Shown here: positions 22,360-34,807 of the stretch, in pieces
Position numbering within the stretch: the stretch's first letter is position 1
Layout: each line of letters starts with the position of its first letter
From: Selaginella moellendorffii
Lineage: Eukaryota > Streptophyta > Lycopodiopsida > Selaginellales > Selaginellaceae
Direction of reading: 5' to 3'
DNA: 64,000 nt
Assembly (NCBI RefSeq): GCF_000143415.4
Contig: NW_003314274.1
Span: forward strand, 607,878-671,877
Notes under the pieces: model-generated
What the model was told of the DNA's origin: nothing
Database searches by the model: none
Seen by the model: the letters and a program-made list of their open reading frames with translations, nothing else
Program-made: the position numbers and the translations under genes

Positions 22360-24276
22360 ATGGCCAGCACCAGCAAGGCCGATCTGATACTCAAGAAGCG
22401 CGCGCTGGCAGCGGCAGCATTTCAAAGGGTACCACCAGTCCGCATTCCTGATCTGCTGCAGTCCCAAGTCGAGAGACTCTTGCGAGGTTTGTATGATGTG
22501 AGTGAGTTGTTCTTGGAAGCGGATTGGAAGAATGATGGTATGTCTGCGCAGAGCATCCGGAGGTTGATATAGACAAGTCGATCACTCGCATGGAGGCAGT
22601 CAAGTCGTTCTGGGCCGACGAGGAGCTGGCTTGCTCGAGGCAGCTAAGAACTCTCAACCCCGGTGCACAGAAAGAGAAAGTCAAGTCCTGGATTCTGGCA
22701 ACGGAGCAAGGCCCTGTCAAGTATCTTATGGATGATGCAGTTGCCTTTGCCGCAAGAAGCATGCCATCGACTTATGCTGCACTTTATCGTGTGCTTTCCG
22801 AGGTAGTTTGCCGACTTGCTGGTTTTAAAAGCTCATTGAATGTCCAGGTGAAACGACGAATTCCAGACTTTCGACCTCGGCAGGTTCTTGATTTCGGGAG
22901 TGGACCTGGAACGAGCCTCTGGTAAGACTTTGGTTTCCGTTTCTTTTGCTCAATGAAAATATTTTGCTTTCTCTTTCAGGGCAATTCGAGAGTTATGGCC
23001 GGAACAGATGAAGACAGCTTTTCTCATTGAAACTTCTGCAGCTATGACAAGTGTATGTAAATCTCTTGCCGAAGGTATTGCAGTAAGCTCCCAGCAACCA
23101 CTGAAAGCTCTCTCTGAATTCTTTCCAAGCAGGGGTCGAAACCATGCCGCTGCTGAAATATCGAACTGTCCTCCCAAATGCAGGACGGAGTCCAAGGAGG
23201 GACGAGAAGACGAACGACCTTGTTATATGCGTAAGTCGTTCTTTTGCGTCAAGTTTCGCTCACTGAAAATGTAAATTTCTGATAACTGCAGTCATTTGCT
23301 ATGAACGAGGTGCCTTCGATGGCTCATAGGATGGCCGTGGTAAATTATCTGTGGACACTTACTCACAACATGCTGGTAAAATGTGTGGACAGCTGTTGAC
23401 ACTCGCACTAATCTGTCTCTGGCCAGGTGATCATCGAGCCGGGGACCTTGCATGGATCCGCACTTGTGCGAAGGTTGCGCGACCGCGTCATGACAACCGA
23501 GAACCACGTACGTAAAGCAATCTGGATCACGATCAAACTCATGTTAGTCGCACTTTACAGAGAGTGCGTGGTCAGTATAGAGGCTTATACTTGCCGGCGT
23601 CGGACCCCAAAGCTCACAGCGATCTCGGTGCGCATGTCGTTGCGCCGGTAAGCAACCAGTGACCAACCAATCCACGAAACTCCTTCACTCCTTTTCCAGT
23701 GCGCGCACGACGGTACTTGCCCGATGAGTAGGAATGTGAATGGAGGGATTTGCGGCCTCATCCAAGCTATCCAAGCACAGGAGGTACTCTTTATCTCATT
23801 TTCTCTGTTCTCATTTCTCCAGCTTTTCTTTGCCAGGCCAAAAAGCTTGACAAGGTGTCATTCTCGTTCGTTGTGATGCGTCGAGGCTTCAGAAAATGGT
23901 ACACATTGCGACTCTTTGCTTGCGATTCTGAAAAAGCATTTTTTTCAGGGGAGCTTGGCCTCTGGATAGATACAAAGAAGGAGCTCCTGTTGTAGGTGCG
24001 TAACTCAGCTCACAGTGCTTCTTCTCTCCTCTCACTCACACCTTGCCTTGATCAGAACCATCACAGGAAGACAAGGTGGCAAATCTCCAAGGCGGATGGA
24101 TGAGAATCGTGAGGCCTCCCACAAAGCTGGGCAATGGAATCACGGTCCCGGTCTGCGTTCCTACGGGAAGAAACGCCACCGACGCGAGCTTGGAAGACAT
24201 CAAAGTCACCAAAGACAACATCGCAATGTACTCACTGGCGAGCGAAGCCGAGATGGGAGACCTGTGGCCGAGATAA
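22360..24276 (+). CDS. METTL17/Rsm22-type mitochondrial ribosome assembly methyltransferase-like protein
   Basis: Family members act on the mitochondrial small ribosomal subunit. Twelve exons join in frame: 22360-22497, 22554-22802, 22848-22921, 22980-23074, 23133-23230, 23292-23375, 23427-23507, 23561-23647, 23700-23783, 23837-23898, 23949-23995, 24056-24276, for 439 residues. The SAM-binding loop is VLDFGSGPGTSLWA; SFAMNEV and VIIEPGTLHGSALVRRLRD match the family. A cysteine set CAHDGTCPM plus NGGICGL is in the position of the iron-sulfur cysteines described for METTL17. The run SFSFVVMRRGFRKWGAWPLD follows. The N-terminus is Ala/Lys-rich, compatible with organelle import. Confidence 0.92.
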
Positions 24277-24345
24277 GCAAAGCTCTTATATTCTACGCGA
24301 ACGAGAAGTAAGAAACTTTCTACTTCACTCTCTCACTCATGCTCT

Positions 24346-24658
24346 TCATTCACGATCTACTTTGTCTTTGATATCCAGCCGCAATCTATATCTCGTCTGG
24401 AGCTCGTCCACTTCCTTGGAGCTGGGAGTGAAAACCCAGCGCTTGAACTTCCGGATCGAGTTTTGGATCTGGGAGGGGCAGAGAAAAATCCGGAAGAAAC
24501 CATCATCGGCAGCAAAGAATGTGGCAAAGAAGAAGCTCGCAGTCGCTGCTTACCCCGGACAAGGCATGCGGCTCGTCTCCATAGTTCTCGCTCAGCACAA
24601 CGACGGCCATGACCCCGGTGGCGATCCACGTCCACATCTTGACCCTGGGAGTGTCCAT
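24346..24658 (-). CDS. Small single-pass membrane protein, unrecognised
   Basis: Two exons, 24658-24554 and 24468-24346, give a 75-residue protein: MDTPRVKMWTWIATGVMAVV, one membrane helix, then NYGDEPHALSG joined to IQNSIRKFKRWVFTPSSKEV and a basic, acidic-mixed tail ending DKVDRE. Splice sites (GGG|GTAAGC, CCCAG|ATC) keep frame. The topology of a short N-terminal anchor with a charged tail is typical of small organelle subunits or assembly factors, but I cannot name it. It is convergent with the METTL17-like gene, 70 bp from its stop. Confidence 0.5.
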
Positions 24659-25218
24659 CTCGTGGGCGACAAACCCAGCCCCCCCAAGAGCCCTAAGTTT
24701 GGGCACCGAGCATGCGTAGCGCCCAATGGCGATACTACGCGTGCCACGTGGCGGAAGCTGTAGGCATGCGCTCTCGTTTGTGCCCTCCAAGAGGCGGATC
24801 GAAGGGTGTCGGACCGCAGGGATTTTTGTTGGTGGCAGTAAAAAAAAAACAAGAGGAGGAGGAAAGAAAAACCAGAGAAATTTTTCTCTTTTCTTTCTCG
24901 GTTGCCTCTCTCGGTCTTCCTGTCTCTCGGAGCTCTGGATTGATTTGATTGATTGATTGGATTGATTGGAATGAGAGTGAGCTCCTGGCGGGCTGGCAAC
25001 ACACAGAGGAATGAGTGTAGATGAAGATTGCTGGGCAGTGGGTTCTTGGGAGGAGGAGTTTTGATTCATCGCGCGCGCAACAAGATCGATCCATCAACGC
25101 ATCGCCCTGCCCTGGAAGCCGAGATGATTCACTCCACTGGTAGAAGCGGGCGGAGATTTCTTCTTTCTTCGATTTTCTTCTTCTTGGTCTTGTTCTTCTT
25201 CGTCTCTTTCGTCTCGTC

Positions 25219-26865
25219 ATGGCCGAGATCAAACGAGCGAGGGAGGCAACCGAGTTTCAAGGCGAGAGTGGCGATCAGCAGGGTGGCGGGGGGTTTGTGC
25301 CGCCGGATTTGTTTAAGCGGGCGAGCGTGGTGCATGTTTCTAGCGAGGTCCAGGAGGCCACCTCGCAGTGGAAACTGGGCGTTCCTCCGGCGCCGGAGAT
25401 TTCCAATAGCAGCACTGCCGGGAGTGAAATATCTGGTCAGTTCCTCCTCCAAATTCCACTAACATTCCTTCCAAGAAGAAAAACAAAGAAAAATCTAGAG
25501 TTTGTCTCTAGTTCTTGTGTGAATCTCTCGGAAGAAGAAGAAGATTGATTTGTGGATTGGTCGATTTGATCCAGGGAAGAGGAAGCGCAAGTCGGATTCG
25601 AGCGAGGACGAGGCGGCTCTCAAGCCGTATGAGTGCCGCTTCTGCCCGATGAAGTTTGCGAAGTCGCAAGCGCTGGGAGGCCACATGAATCGCCATCGCC
25701 AAGGCATGTTAACCAATTTCTCGGGATTGAATCTCTGCCTAACTGGGGCTAACTTTGATCTTGGTTCGTATTCTTTAGAGAGGGAACGGGAGCAGCTGCT
25801 ACATGCCCGCCAACTTGTCCTCCAACAAGGCCTTCCATGGTAAATTCATGGTCAATACAAGTTCTTTGCTGATTTTTGTGATCGATCAGGGTGACGGGAC
25901 AAAACCACAAGCTCCAGAGGTCCTCCAGCGACTGCTTCAGCTCGGGCTCCAGGATCCCATCCTCGGCGCAGCCACCGCCAAACCTCGCCGCCACCTTTCA
26001 GCTGTCGCAGAGCTGGAACATGTCCAGCACCCACGTCGTACAGCCCGAGCAGCCCAAGCCGGCGGCCCCGCCGGATGATGACGCCATGCACCGCGCGTCT
26101 TACTGCGCCGACATGCCGTACATTGTCCACCATGCAGCCGGCAGCGGCGGTGGTACCGCGGGTTTCCCCGGCGACGACATGCTCGTGATACCGCCGGCTG
26201 CGGCGGATATCCTCGACTGTGGAGGAGCAGCCGATGCCGCCAGCGGCGGCGTGGCGGCGGCGTTCGATCGCCAACAGTCACTTGATTCGGTCAAGAGCGA
26301 GGAGCAGCAGCAGCAACACGAGGAGCAGGATCACCAGCAGCAGCAGGATCATCATTTCCCATCGCTCCAGCTTGGGCCATGTTCTTCCGAGATGATCTCT
26401 GCGTCGCCGCTCAACCAGCTGGAGATGGCGGTGGACTTCGAGCCCCACCACCAGCTGCTATCGCTGGGCGGCTACTCGGCGGCGGCGAATGCCTTTGCAG
26501 CCGCAGAAGAAGAAACATACAGAGTCAACGGTGGTGGCGGCGATGGCGATGATGGTTGTGGTGGTGGCGGCGGCGGCGGTGGTGCAATGGCGGAGATCAT
26601 GGCTGGCCCGCTGGCCTCCCAATGCGATGGATTGTCGTGGATCTTTAGCAGCAGTAGCAACAGCCAAAAATCTTCTAACGTCACAACGGCGGCGGATCAG
26701 GTGGCGGAGGTGGTGGTGGCGGCGGAGGAGGTGGGTGGCGGTGGGAGGGGTTCGCAGGATCCGTCTTGTTTTTTGGATGGGTTTGGCTTGGCTCTGGGTC
26801 ATGATCCAGGTGATGGCGATGATCATCGTGGTGTTGTGGAGACGAGCGACACACACAAGAGCTGA
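25219..26865 (+). CDS. C2H2 zinc finger transcription factor, JAGGED-like (QALGGH)
   Basis: Nuclear DNA-binding factor. Four exons join in frame: 25219-25435, 25575-25703, 25779-25839, 25890-26865, for 460 residues. Residues about 75-110 hold KRKRK (a likely nuclear signal) and the single plant finger YECRFCPMKFAKSQALGGH followed by MNRHRQERERE and ARQLV, the arrangement seen in the JAGGED/STAMENLESS group. The long C-terminal part is low-complexity: Gln/His tracts near 26300-26360 and Gly/Ala tracts near 26530-26590 and 26700-26750. It ends in a leucine-rich FGLALGHD stretch. Intron 2 (25704-25778) uses a GC donor (CAAG|GCATGT), required to read through the finger. Confidence 0.9.
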
Positions 26866-28874
26866 CCAGTTTGACCAAATCTTTTGCTAGTTTAGCGTAC
26901 TTCATTTTTGTTGGAACACATCATGACTTCAAAATAATACATCCTTTTCCTTTTGTCTTTGTACACTTTTTTATTAGTTTAACAAGTATGGAGTCACAAT
27001 GCCCTGAATTTCATTAACATCCCTGGCTGCGTGGGACAAAAGTCAGTAAAGGGCCGAAAGTGAATAGCTCTTAGTTTAAGTCAACTCACTACCGTGATGG
27101 GATCAACTTGTTGGTCCTCTTGTAGTAGTGTAAAATTCCTTCTTTCCACTATTGGTAGTTTTTGGGTGGACGATTGCATTTAGAAGAGTTCTTGGGAAAA
27201 TTATTCATATACCCCTGAAAGTTTACCCTTATAATTCCGAATTTAACTTTAGTACAATTTACCATACACTGAAAACCAAGGGAAATAACTCAAAAAAATT
27301 AATACATTTTGAATGGGTTTTGCTCTCTATGAGGCTAGAGTTAGGATGCAATCAGCCCTTGGCCTGCATTTGCCTTTGACAGTAACTTGCATTTGAAAGA
27401 TCTTGTAGACATTTCCAAAGACAATGGGCAAGTTAAGATTGGCTACTGATTTTGTTTGGAAATCTTGACCTGTCGGATCTGACAATTAATCGCAGGCATT
27501 AGAGCTCACAGGTTTGGGGAAAATACCCATCAATTGTAGCGGGGAGCTCTTCCTGCTGTGTGAGAGCCGGGCAGATCAATCAAGCCAAGGAGGCCTTCAC
27601 TCATGCACCCGCTAGGGAGGAAGGTTGCCTATGCCTGAAGTGGGTGAATCAAGGAGGGGAGCTTGACATTCAATCACATGCTGGGCACAGCCTCAGTCTC
27701 TTGGAATTTGATCTTTACTACATATTTCCATCAACCAATCAAGGCCATTTGGTGAGAGGAAGGCACAAACTAATAGTTGAAAATTGCTACGAATAAGAGA
27801 ATAGGCTATTTATTGAGAGAATGGGATTCTTGTCTTTGTGAATTGAATGTGGGAAGGAGCTCTCACTAGCAGGAGTTTTTGAAACAGAAGATTAGAGGCA
27901 AAGGGAAGAATAGACAATGGATCATTGGCATTTTAATATTTAATAACTACACAGCATTACTTAACCGTGTGGCAATTTTGTATTATGTGACAAGTTTTTA
28001 TAAAAACAATTGGTGGCCAGTAAGTGCTTAGTCAGAGATGGAAGCATTTTATTTATATTGGAAGAATTTTTCAATACTCAAAAAAACATTTGATATGGTT
28101 TAATTTATTGGGAGTTACTCTTTTACTGGGAAACTAATAAATTTAAACTTTAGAGAAATATTTTGTTATAAACTTTTGAATTATTTTTAATTTTAATATT
28201 GTGAGTACATAGAATATGAAAATGGAATATAAAAATATACAGCTTAAAAACCTTAGCTTATATGTAAGAGCAAGTGGCCCGGATTGATACCTATATAAAT
28301 CCCACTACACTAATAATAATATATGGTATCATAGTTATACATTTGGATTTCACATCATCCCTTCCTCTCAAAAGGATAAAAAAAAATTAAAATTCTATAG
28401 TTGATAGGCTAGGATCTGAAAAAACATTAGGAGGAAGCATTGTTAGATTTATAAGTGGTGCTAAGTGTTCTTGATTCTTTTGTAGTTGCTTGTGGCAATT
28501 ACAAAGGTTGACTCAACTCTATTAGCAATCATCAATAGAATTCTATATCTCTATGACATATGTATATAAAAAAAATGGTAAATAATTATCTCAATTTGAA
28601 TGCTAAAAATTCATGTATTTTATGATTTTGAAGGTCCAAACCAAGCCATTCCACAAAACCATCCATTTTTGATGATAAAAACTTATGAAATTGTGGTATA
28701 TCCTTAACCAAAATACTAAAACTTGAAACATTTTAGCTATAAATGCTTGACCATTATTTGAAAGAATTTGCTTTGATAAAAATGTTATAACAACACTCAA
28801 TTGAGAAGGAAATATCTAATAATAGTCACAAATGCACTAACAAAAGCATTAAATTTCACTTAACAAGTGAAGAA

Positions 28875-28922
<48 letters not shown>

Positions 28923-29123
28923 TGTGGAGCAAAATTTATTTTCTTTTTACTAAGTTTATAAGGCTCAAAAGGCAGAGTTGTGAATTTGAAAGTTTAAAAA
29001 TTTAAAAATTTTTAAAAATTTTAAAACACTTGCTAATGACTTGCTATTTCGACATCAATATTGCTTTGAGAATGACCTTCTTATTTTGTGGGGACTAGTT
29101 TTAATGATCATTTACAATTGATG
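26866..29123. other. AT-rich intergenic sequence, decayed repeats, no gene seen
   Basis: No convincing gene. A TA dinucleotide tract lies at 28876-28920. The stretch 28550-28870 is homologous, at low identity, to 49190-49510 in the same orientation. 28204-28320 is homologous to the reverse strand of 51340-51463 and is followed by a PBS-like TGGTATCATAG, so old LTR-element debris is likely. Confidence 0.6.
28876..28920. repeat. TA dinucleotide microsatellite
   Basis: About 22 uninterrupted TA units. Confidence 0.95.
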
Positions 29124-29902
29124 TGTCGCGAATGTGACTTCGGGTATCGAAAGATACTTGTCGACCGGTCCTTACAGACACTCTTTCCTTACTACCATGA
29201 CGGCAGAAGATCAGTACAGTTGGATCCCTTTAGTAGCCCCTTCTGTGCTAGTGGAGTTAACTGGGCATTTTGAGTGTACTTAGACCGGACAAGCATAAGG
29301 ACGGAATTCCTACATGCTATTAGCTAAGCATATTTAGCTTGGTAAGGAGTTCCTGTCTCGTTATGTCTTGCACTAGCTAGTGACTCATTTGGCATATCTA
29401 CAGCATGTAAAGATTGTCCTGAACACAATGGTGTTCGTCCCGTGTCCAAATTTGCAATCTAGCGCCATTCCATATTTAGTAAGTTTCGAGCTTGTCCCAA
29501 AGACTAACTCCTGGTACTAAGGGAGGCTTGGGGTGAAAGCCCAAAGTGTGTGTTCCTCAGGGGGGGGGGGGGGCTATGGGGGGTTCCAAATGTGTAGTAG
29601 GGATAGTGGTTGGAATGCATGTTTGACCACCTGAGACATTAGTTTGGCTCCTGTTAGGCTGTGTCGCTCCTTGTTCTACATCCGGCTTGGGTCTAAGCCC
29701 AAGCTCCACGCTGCTCTAGTTGGTGGAGTACCCTCCACCTCGCGTTAGGCCACCGGTATGCCAAAATTGTGCCAGACTTCGTCTGACACTATTTTGCGTA
29801 CAGGTGCTGGATACGAGGAGTTGGTGCTTGTGGGATTGTACCGGACCCTCGTTTCGTAGCGCAATGGGCTTGGAGTTCGGCTCCAAATTCAGGTGTGCTA
29901 CA
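29124..29902 (+). repeat. Left LTR of element 1 (779 bp)
   Basis: Aligns to the right LTR but lacks about 135 bp between GCTAGTGAC and TCATTTGGCATATC, so it cannot be used to date the element without correction. Confidence 0.9.
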
Positions 29903-29904
29903 TT

Positions 29905-29915
29905 TGGTATTAGAG
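29905..29915 (+). other. Primer binding site of element 1
   Basis: TGGTATTAGAG, one change from the TGGTATCAGAG complementary to plant initiator tRNA-Met; the intact form is at 43928-43939. Confidence 0.75.
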
Positions 29916-30093
29916 AAATTGTCTTAGCGATTTCTATCCAACTTTTGTCAGATTTTCTGACTCAAGTTGCATACGCAGAGACTTTTCTAGTAGATCCGAA
30001 GTGACCTATGTAGGATTAGTTGGATTGCACCATTCGGTAAGAATGTTGTATGCATGTTCAATTACTGATAGAGGCATGCATGCAGCTAGCAGG

Positions 30094-31400
30094 ATGGTGA
30101 AGAGGAACCGTGCTGATGATGCTAAAACCTCTAGATGGGCGAATCGAGAGGAGGAAACTCCTGCTAGAGATGCTGCGGAAGAGGCAAAGGCTGAGTCAGA
30201 AGAAGAAGAGCCGGATGCTGCGGCGCTGCAGCGTACGGCTCAAGAAGTCGAGATCGAGAATTTGCGAAGGGAGATTCGCAAATTGAAGAAGGAGAATAAG
30301 AAGAGGAAGAAAGAAGCTAAGGCAGCTAAACTAGCTAAGCCTAAGCAACCGGACTCCTCCTCAAATTTTGAGGACGATGAAGTTTTGCAGCCACCCCTGG
30401 TTGCACGAGTTTCAAAGTTCAAGCCCCCGAAACCACCCAACTTCAGAGGAATGTGGGACTATCAGGTTTTGGAAGACTGGGTCTACGATATGGAAAACTA
30501 TTTCATAGCGGCAGACGTAGATGATCATACGAAAGTTGCGTGTGCACAATCCTTTCTCACCGATCATGCCAAAACTTGGTGGCGCCAGGTGTGTGCTGAA
30601 AAAGGGCAGACTAGAAGTTGGACCAAGATGCGGTCTCATATCCGTAAGGAATACTTGCCGGATAATCTTGGTCTGAGACTTCACGTGGAGCTGCGGTGGT
30701 TAAAGTAGCGAGGGGATCTCATGCATTACATTAATGCGTTTGCTCAGAAGCGCATTATGATTGCAAATATGAGTGATGAAGATGCTCGGAGTTATTTTCT
30801 AGAGGGTTTAAGTTCACTTTATCGTAATGAGATTTTGAAGTTTAAGCCAAAGACGTATCTAGAGTGTAAGGAGGCAGCACAGCAAGTTGCCTTTAGTCAC
30901 TCACTCATGGAACAATATCAGCAATCATATGCTGGTAACTCGGATAAGAATAAAATTTTTGGGAATAAACAAGGTGATCAGAAATAGAGGGTGGAAGGCA
31001 GGTTCCGCTCTAGAGGCTCACAAGCAATGGTTAACAATGGTGGTGGTGGTTGGAGACCATTAGCAGCTTCTTCTGGTCCTAGGCCCTCTATTCCTCCTCC
31101 TGGTGGGTACAAGCAGCAGCAACTTACAAAACCTGCTCCTAGCAGAATGGGTAGTGGGGGTCATTGCTTCCATTGTGGAGAGTCGGGACATAGGTCTTTG
31201 GAATGTCCCAACAAGCATAAGACAAGGTTTCGGGTTAATGTCATGAGGGAAGATGGTGGTGGTGAAGCTGAAGGGGTTGACGAGTTGGTCAATGCAAAGT
31301 ATGAGGAAGAAGAGGTGAGTAACTTTCGTTGCTTTCCTCAAACTTTTCTTGCAGTCAATGCAAACACTGATCCGTTGATGTATCTGGTAGGCTTTGTCCG
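30094..31400 (+). pseudogene. gag region of element 1
   Basis: Begins MVKRNRADDAKTSRWANREE with an acidic and Lys-rich N-terminal stretch, then the retrotransposon gag core (KPPNFRGMWDYQVLEDWVYD, LTDHAKTWWRQV) and a zinc knuckle CFHCGESGHRSLEC (CX2CX4HX4C) near 31167. In-frame TAG codons at 30706 and 30985 interrupt it. Confidence 0.88.
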
Positions 31401-34400
31401 TGCACACCAAATCTGAGTGATGATTGACACAGTAGCTACGCACAGCGTGACATCCGAAAACTTAGTTAAGTTGTTAGGATTGAATGCTGAGCAAATGCCG
31501 CCTATGCATTTCTAGTTTGCGGAAGGTGGGCAAGTAGCCAGGAAGTTTGTGAGTGATGTTCTAATAAAGATATCCAAGTGGAAAGAAAGAGTGGACTTGG
31601 TAGTGTTGAAGATACCAGATTTTTAGATGGTGTTTGGTATGGACTTCTTCAACAAATATAGAAAAGGGATTTATGGTGCTGGACAAAGTCGTATCACGTT
31701 AAAGTCAGAAGGATGTCCTGATGTATCCTTTTAGTTGCAAAAGTGTTCCTCAAAGGATTGGGATGCAAAGTTCTTGACTGTGAGGGCTGCTCAAAAAGCA
31801 GCTAAGAGGGGATGTCAGACCTTTTGGGTTCAAGTGATGGAAGTTGAGGGTGTTAATGACTCAGTTCGAATCGGCGATAGGGTTAATCCTGTACCAAAGA
31901 GGATATTGGAGTTGTTGGCGAGGAACCAGGATATCTTTCCGAAGGATTTGCCGCCAGGGCTACCTCCTAGCTATGAGGTTGATTATCGAATTGAGGTTAT
32001 TTCGGGTTCTAAACCACCTATGAAAGCTCCATATCGGTTGAACATCAAGGAGATGGCTGAACTCAAGAAGCAACTCACGGAGCTTCTTGACAAAGGTCAT
32101 ATCTGACCAAGCAAGTCACCCTATGGAGCGCTAGTCCTTTTTGTTATGATAAAGGATGGAATCATAAGGATGTGTATTGACTATCGGGCACTCAATAAGA
32201 TCACGGTCAAGAACAGTTATCCTTTGCCTCGCATTGATAACTTGTTTGACCAACTCTTAAAGGCTAAGTATTTTATGCAACTTGATTTACGGTCCGGGTA
32301 TCATCAGATACGGATGGCAGATCAGGATGTGGAGAAGACAGCCTTTAAGACTCGATACGGATCTTATGAGTTCCTTGTCATACCATTCAGGTTATGCAAT
32401 GCTCCGGCAGCGTTCAGCACTATGATGGATAGAATATTCGGAGATTATTTGGACACATTTGTTGTCCTATATATCGACGATGTTCTAGCCTTCAGCGAAA
32501 CATTGGAGGATCATTTGAAACACTTGGAGCTGGTGTTTCAGAAGTTGCGCCAACACAAACTGTATGCTAAGGAAAGTAAATGAGCTTTTGGTCAATTGCG
32601 CGTAGACTTTCTTGGGCATATAATTGGTGGTGGCGTGATTGAGGTCGATCCAAAGAAGGTGGAAGCGGTGAAGTCTTGGGAAGTTTCGACCACTATATCA
32701 GATGTTCGATCCTTTCTCAGTTTGGTGGGATATTATCGCAAGTTTGTCCGCAATTTTGCAAGAATTGCTCTTCCGTTGACTGAGTTGACAAAGAGTAGTA
32801 TTCCATTTCATTGGACACCAGCTTGCCAGTGTGCTTTTGCACGGTTGAAGGAAATCTTGACTACGGTTCCTGTTCTTAGGATCCCAGATCTTGATAAACA
32901 CTTCGAAGTGCATTGTGATGCATTTGGCTATGCTATTGGTGCCGTGTTGCAGCAAGATTGTGACAAAGTGATTGGTGTTACGCTAAGGCAACATGGTTGT
33001 CCCATTGCGTTTTACTCCAAGAAATTTGATGAAACTCAACAAAGATGGCCAACGCATGAGAAAGAGATGTTTGCTATAGTGTCAACCCTGGAACACTGGA
33101 GACACTACTTGGGTGGACACATCAAGGTTTATACAGATAGTAACACACTAAGCTACTTTGCTACGCAGCCTAAGCTTACGCCAAAGCAGGCTCATTTGCA
33201 AGAGAAGCTTGCTAGATATGATATTGAAATCATATATAAACCTGGTAAAGACAATATTGTTACAGATGCATTGAGTCGTCAAGCTCAATTTTGGGCAATA
33301 TCAGCAATCAGTTCGGACTGGTTAGAAGACATTCAGGCTTCATATGGAAGTGATCCATTGGCGAAGGCAATCTTATGCCGTGCCGGGTTGTTAAAGTAGA
33401 GCCCTGGTAGCGACGTAGCAAAAGTTGCTAGTCGCACTAATGCGAAGCTTCACTTCTCAGTTTGGGATGGGCTTATATTCTATAAGCAAGAAAGATTGTA
33501 TCTTCCTTCTAAGGATCTTCAGCAATTATTTCTGTGGGAACATCATGATGTTCCAGCAGCAGGACATGGTGGGAAGCGAAAGACTCTGGCTTTATTGAAA
33601 AACGAATTTTTCTGGTCTGGTATGGACGGTGATGTAGTAGATTATGTCCGGTCCTGCCCTATATGCCAGCAATGTAAGCACAGAACTGAGAAGCAGGCTG
33701 GAAAGTTGCAGTGCATTCCAGCACCGGCATGGCCATTTCAGAGTGTGACACTTGATTTCGTCACTTGCTTGCCGAAGTCTAAGGGTTATGATACTTTGAT
33801 GGTGGTTGTGGATCGGTTGTCAAAGATTGCACACTTCATTCCAACTGTAGGAACAGTGAATGCGAAACAAGCAGCAAAGCTCTTTTTCCATGAAGTAGTG
33901 CGAGTTCGTGGTCTTCCTGAAGAGATGATCTCGGATAGAGATTCGAGGTTTATGGGGAAGTTTTGGGGCACACTGTTCCAGCTGTTCGGTACCAAGTTGA
34001 AGTTTAGTACGGCTTATGATCCTTAGACTGATGGGCAGACCGAACGTGTGAATGCTCAAGTTGAGGATTATCTATGGTACTATGTCGCGGCGGACCAACA
34101 CGACTGGGTTGAGCATTTGGATACAGCAGAAATCTGTTATAACAACACATTTCACAGCTACAGGCTGTTTTCCATAGGAGATGCTGCAAGGGAATGCTCG
34201 TGGGGTTCCTCAACAAATTGTTGTACCGAAACCAATGACCGAAGTGTTGGTCCCAGCTGTTGAAACTTATGCGGAGCAGCTACGCCAACGTTGGTCTAGA
34301 GCTATTGAGGCGATGGGCAAAGCTCAAGATAGGTATTGACGTGATAAGGATTAGCATCGTCGGGATGTATCCTATCAAGTGAGAGATCAGGTGTGGCTAT

Positions 34401-34807
34401 CTTCCCGAAACTTGAACATTAAGGGTTCTTTGCCTCAGAAGCTCTTGCCAAGATATGTTGGACCCTATCGGGTGCTAAAATGCATTGGTGATGTATTCTA
34501 TCGGTTGGATCTGCCTGTGGAGATGTCCAATGTTCATAATGTATTTCATGCCAATCTATTGGCTCCTTACACTATGCATGTTGCACGTCAAGGGGAGATT
34601 CGTCCGCCACTAGATGTTGTGGATGGTGAACCTGAATACAAAGTGGAAACTATCTTGGATTCCCGGTTCTGGAGACAGGCTTATGTGAAGGAATATCTAG
34701 TTAAGTGGAAAGGTTACCCAACGTGTGAATCAACTTGGGAGCCTCTTAGTAATCTTACCCATGCTCGTGAGCTTGTCATGGAGAATGAGAATAATAATAA
34801 AAGATAG
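31401..34807 (+). pseudogene. pol region of element 1: protease, RT, RNase H, integrase, chromodomain
   Basis: Protease remnant (VMIDTVATHSV) near 31420; reverse transcriptase with the YIDD catalytic box ([10 protein letters not shown]) near 32470; RNase H (HCDAFGYAIGAVLQQ) near 32910; integrase zinc-binding HX..H..CPICQQC near 33540-33670 and the DDE core (LDFVTCLPKSKGYDTLMVVV) from 33750; chromodomain EYLVKWKGYPTCESTWEPL near 34690. Stops lie at 31414, 31513, 31624, 31732, 32104, 32581, 33397 and 34024, then a frameshift around 34160-34180, then stops at 34337 and 34352 in the new frame. The chromodomain places it in the chromovirus clade. Confidence 0.92.

Noticed and set aside
26458-26905. 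Poly-Pro/His frames opposite the zinc finger gene
   Set aside because: Antisense of Gly/Ala-coding GGC/GGT repeats; no independent support.
30001-34807. Programmed stop-codon readthrough or recoding of element 1
   Set aside because: Considered because one frame is kept across many TAG/TGA codons, but twelve scattered stops plus a frameshift and C-to-T explanations fit decay better than readthrough.
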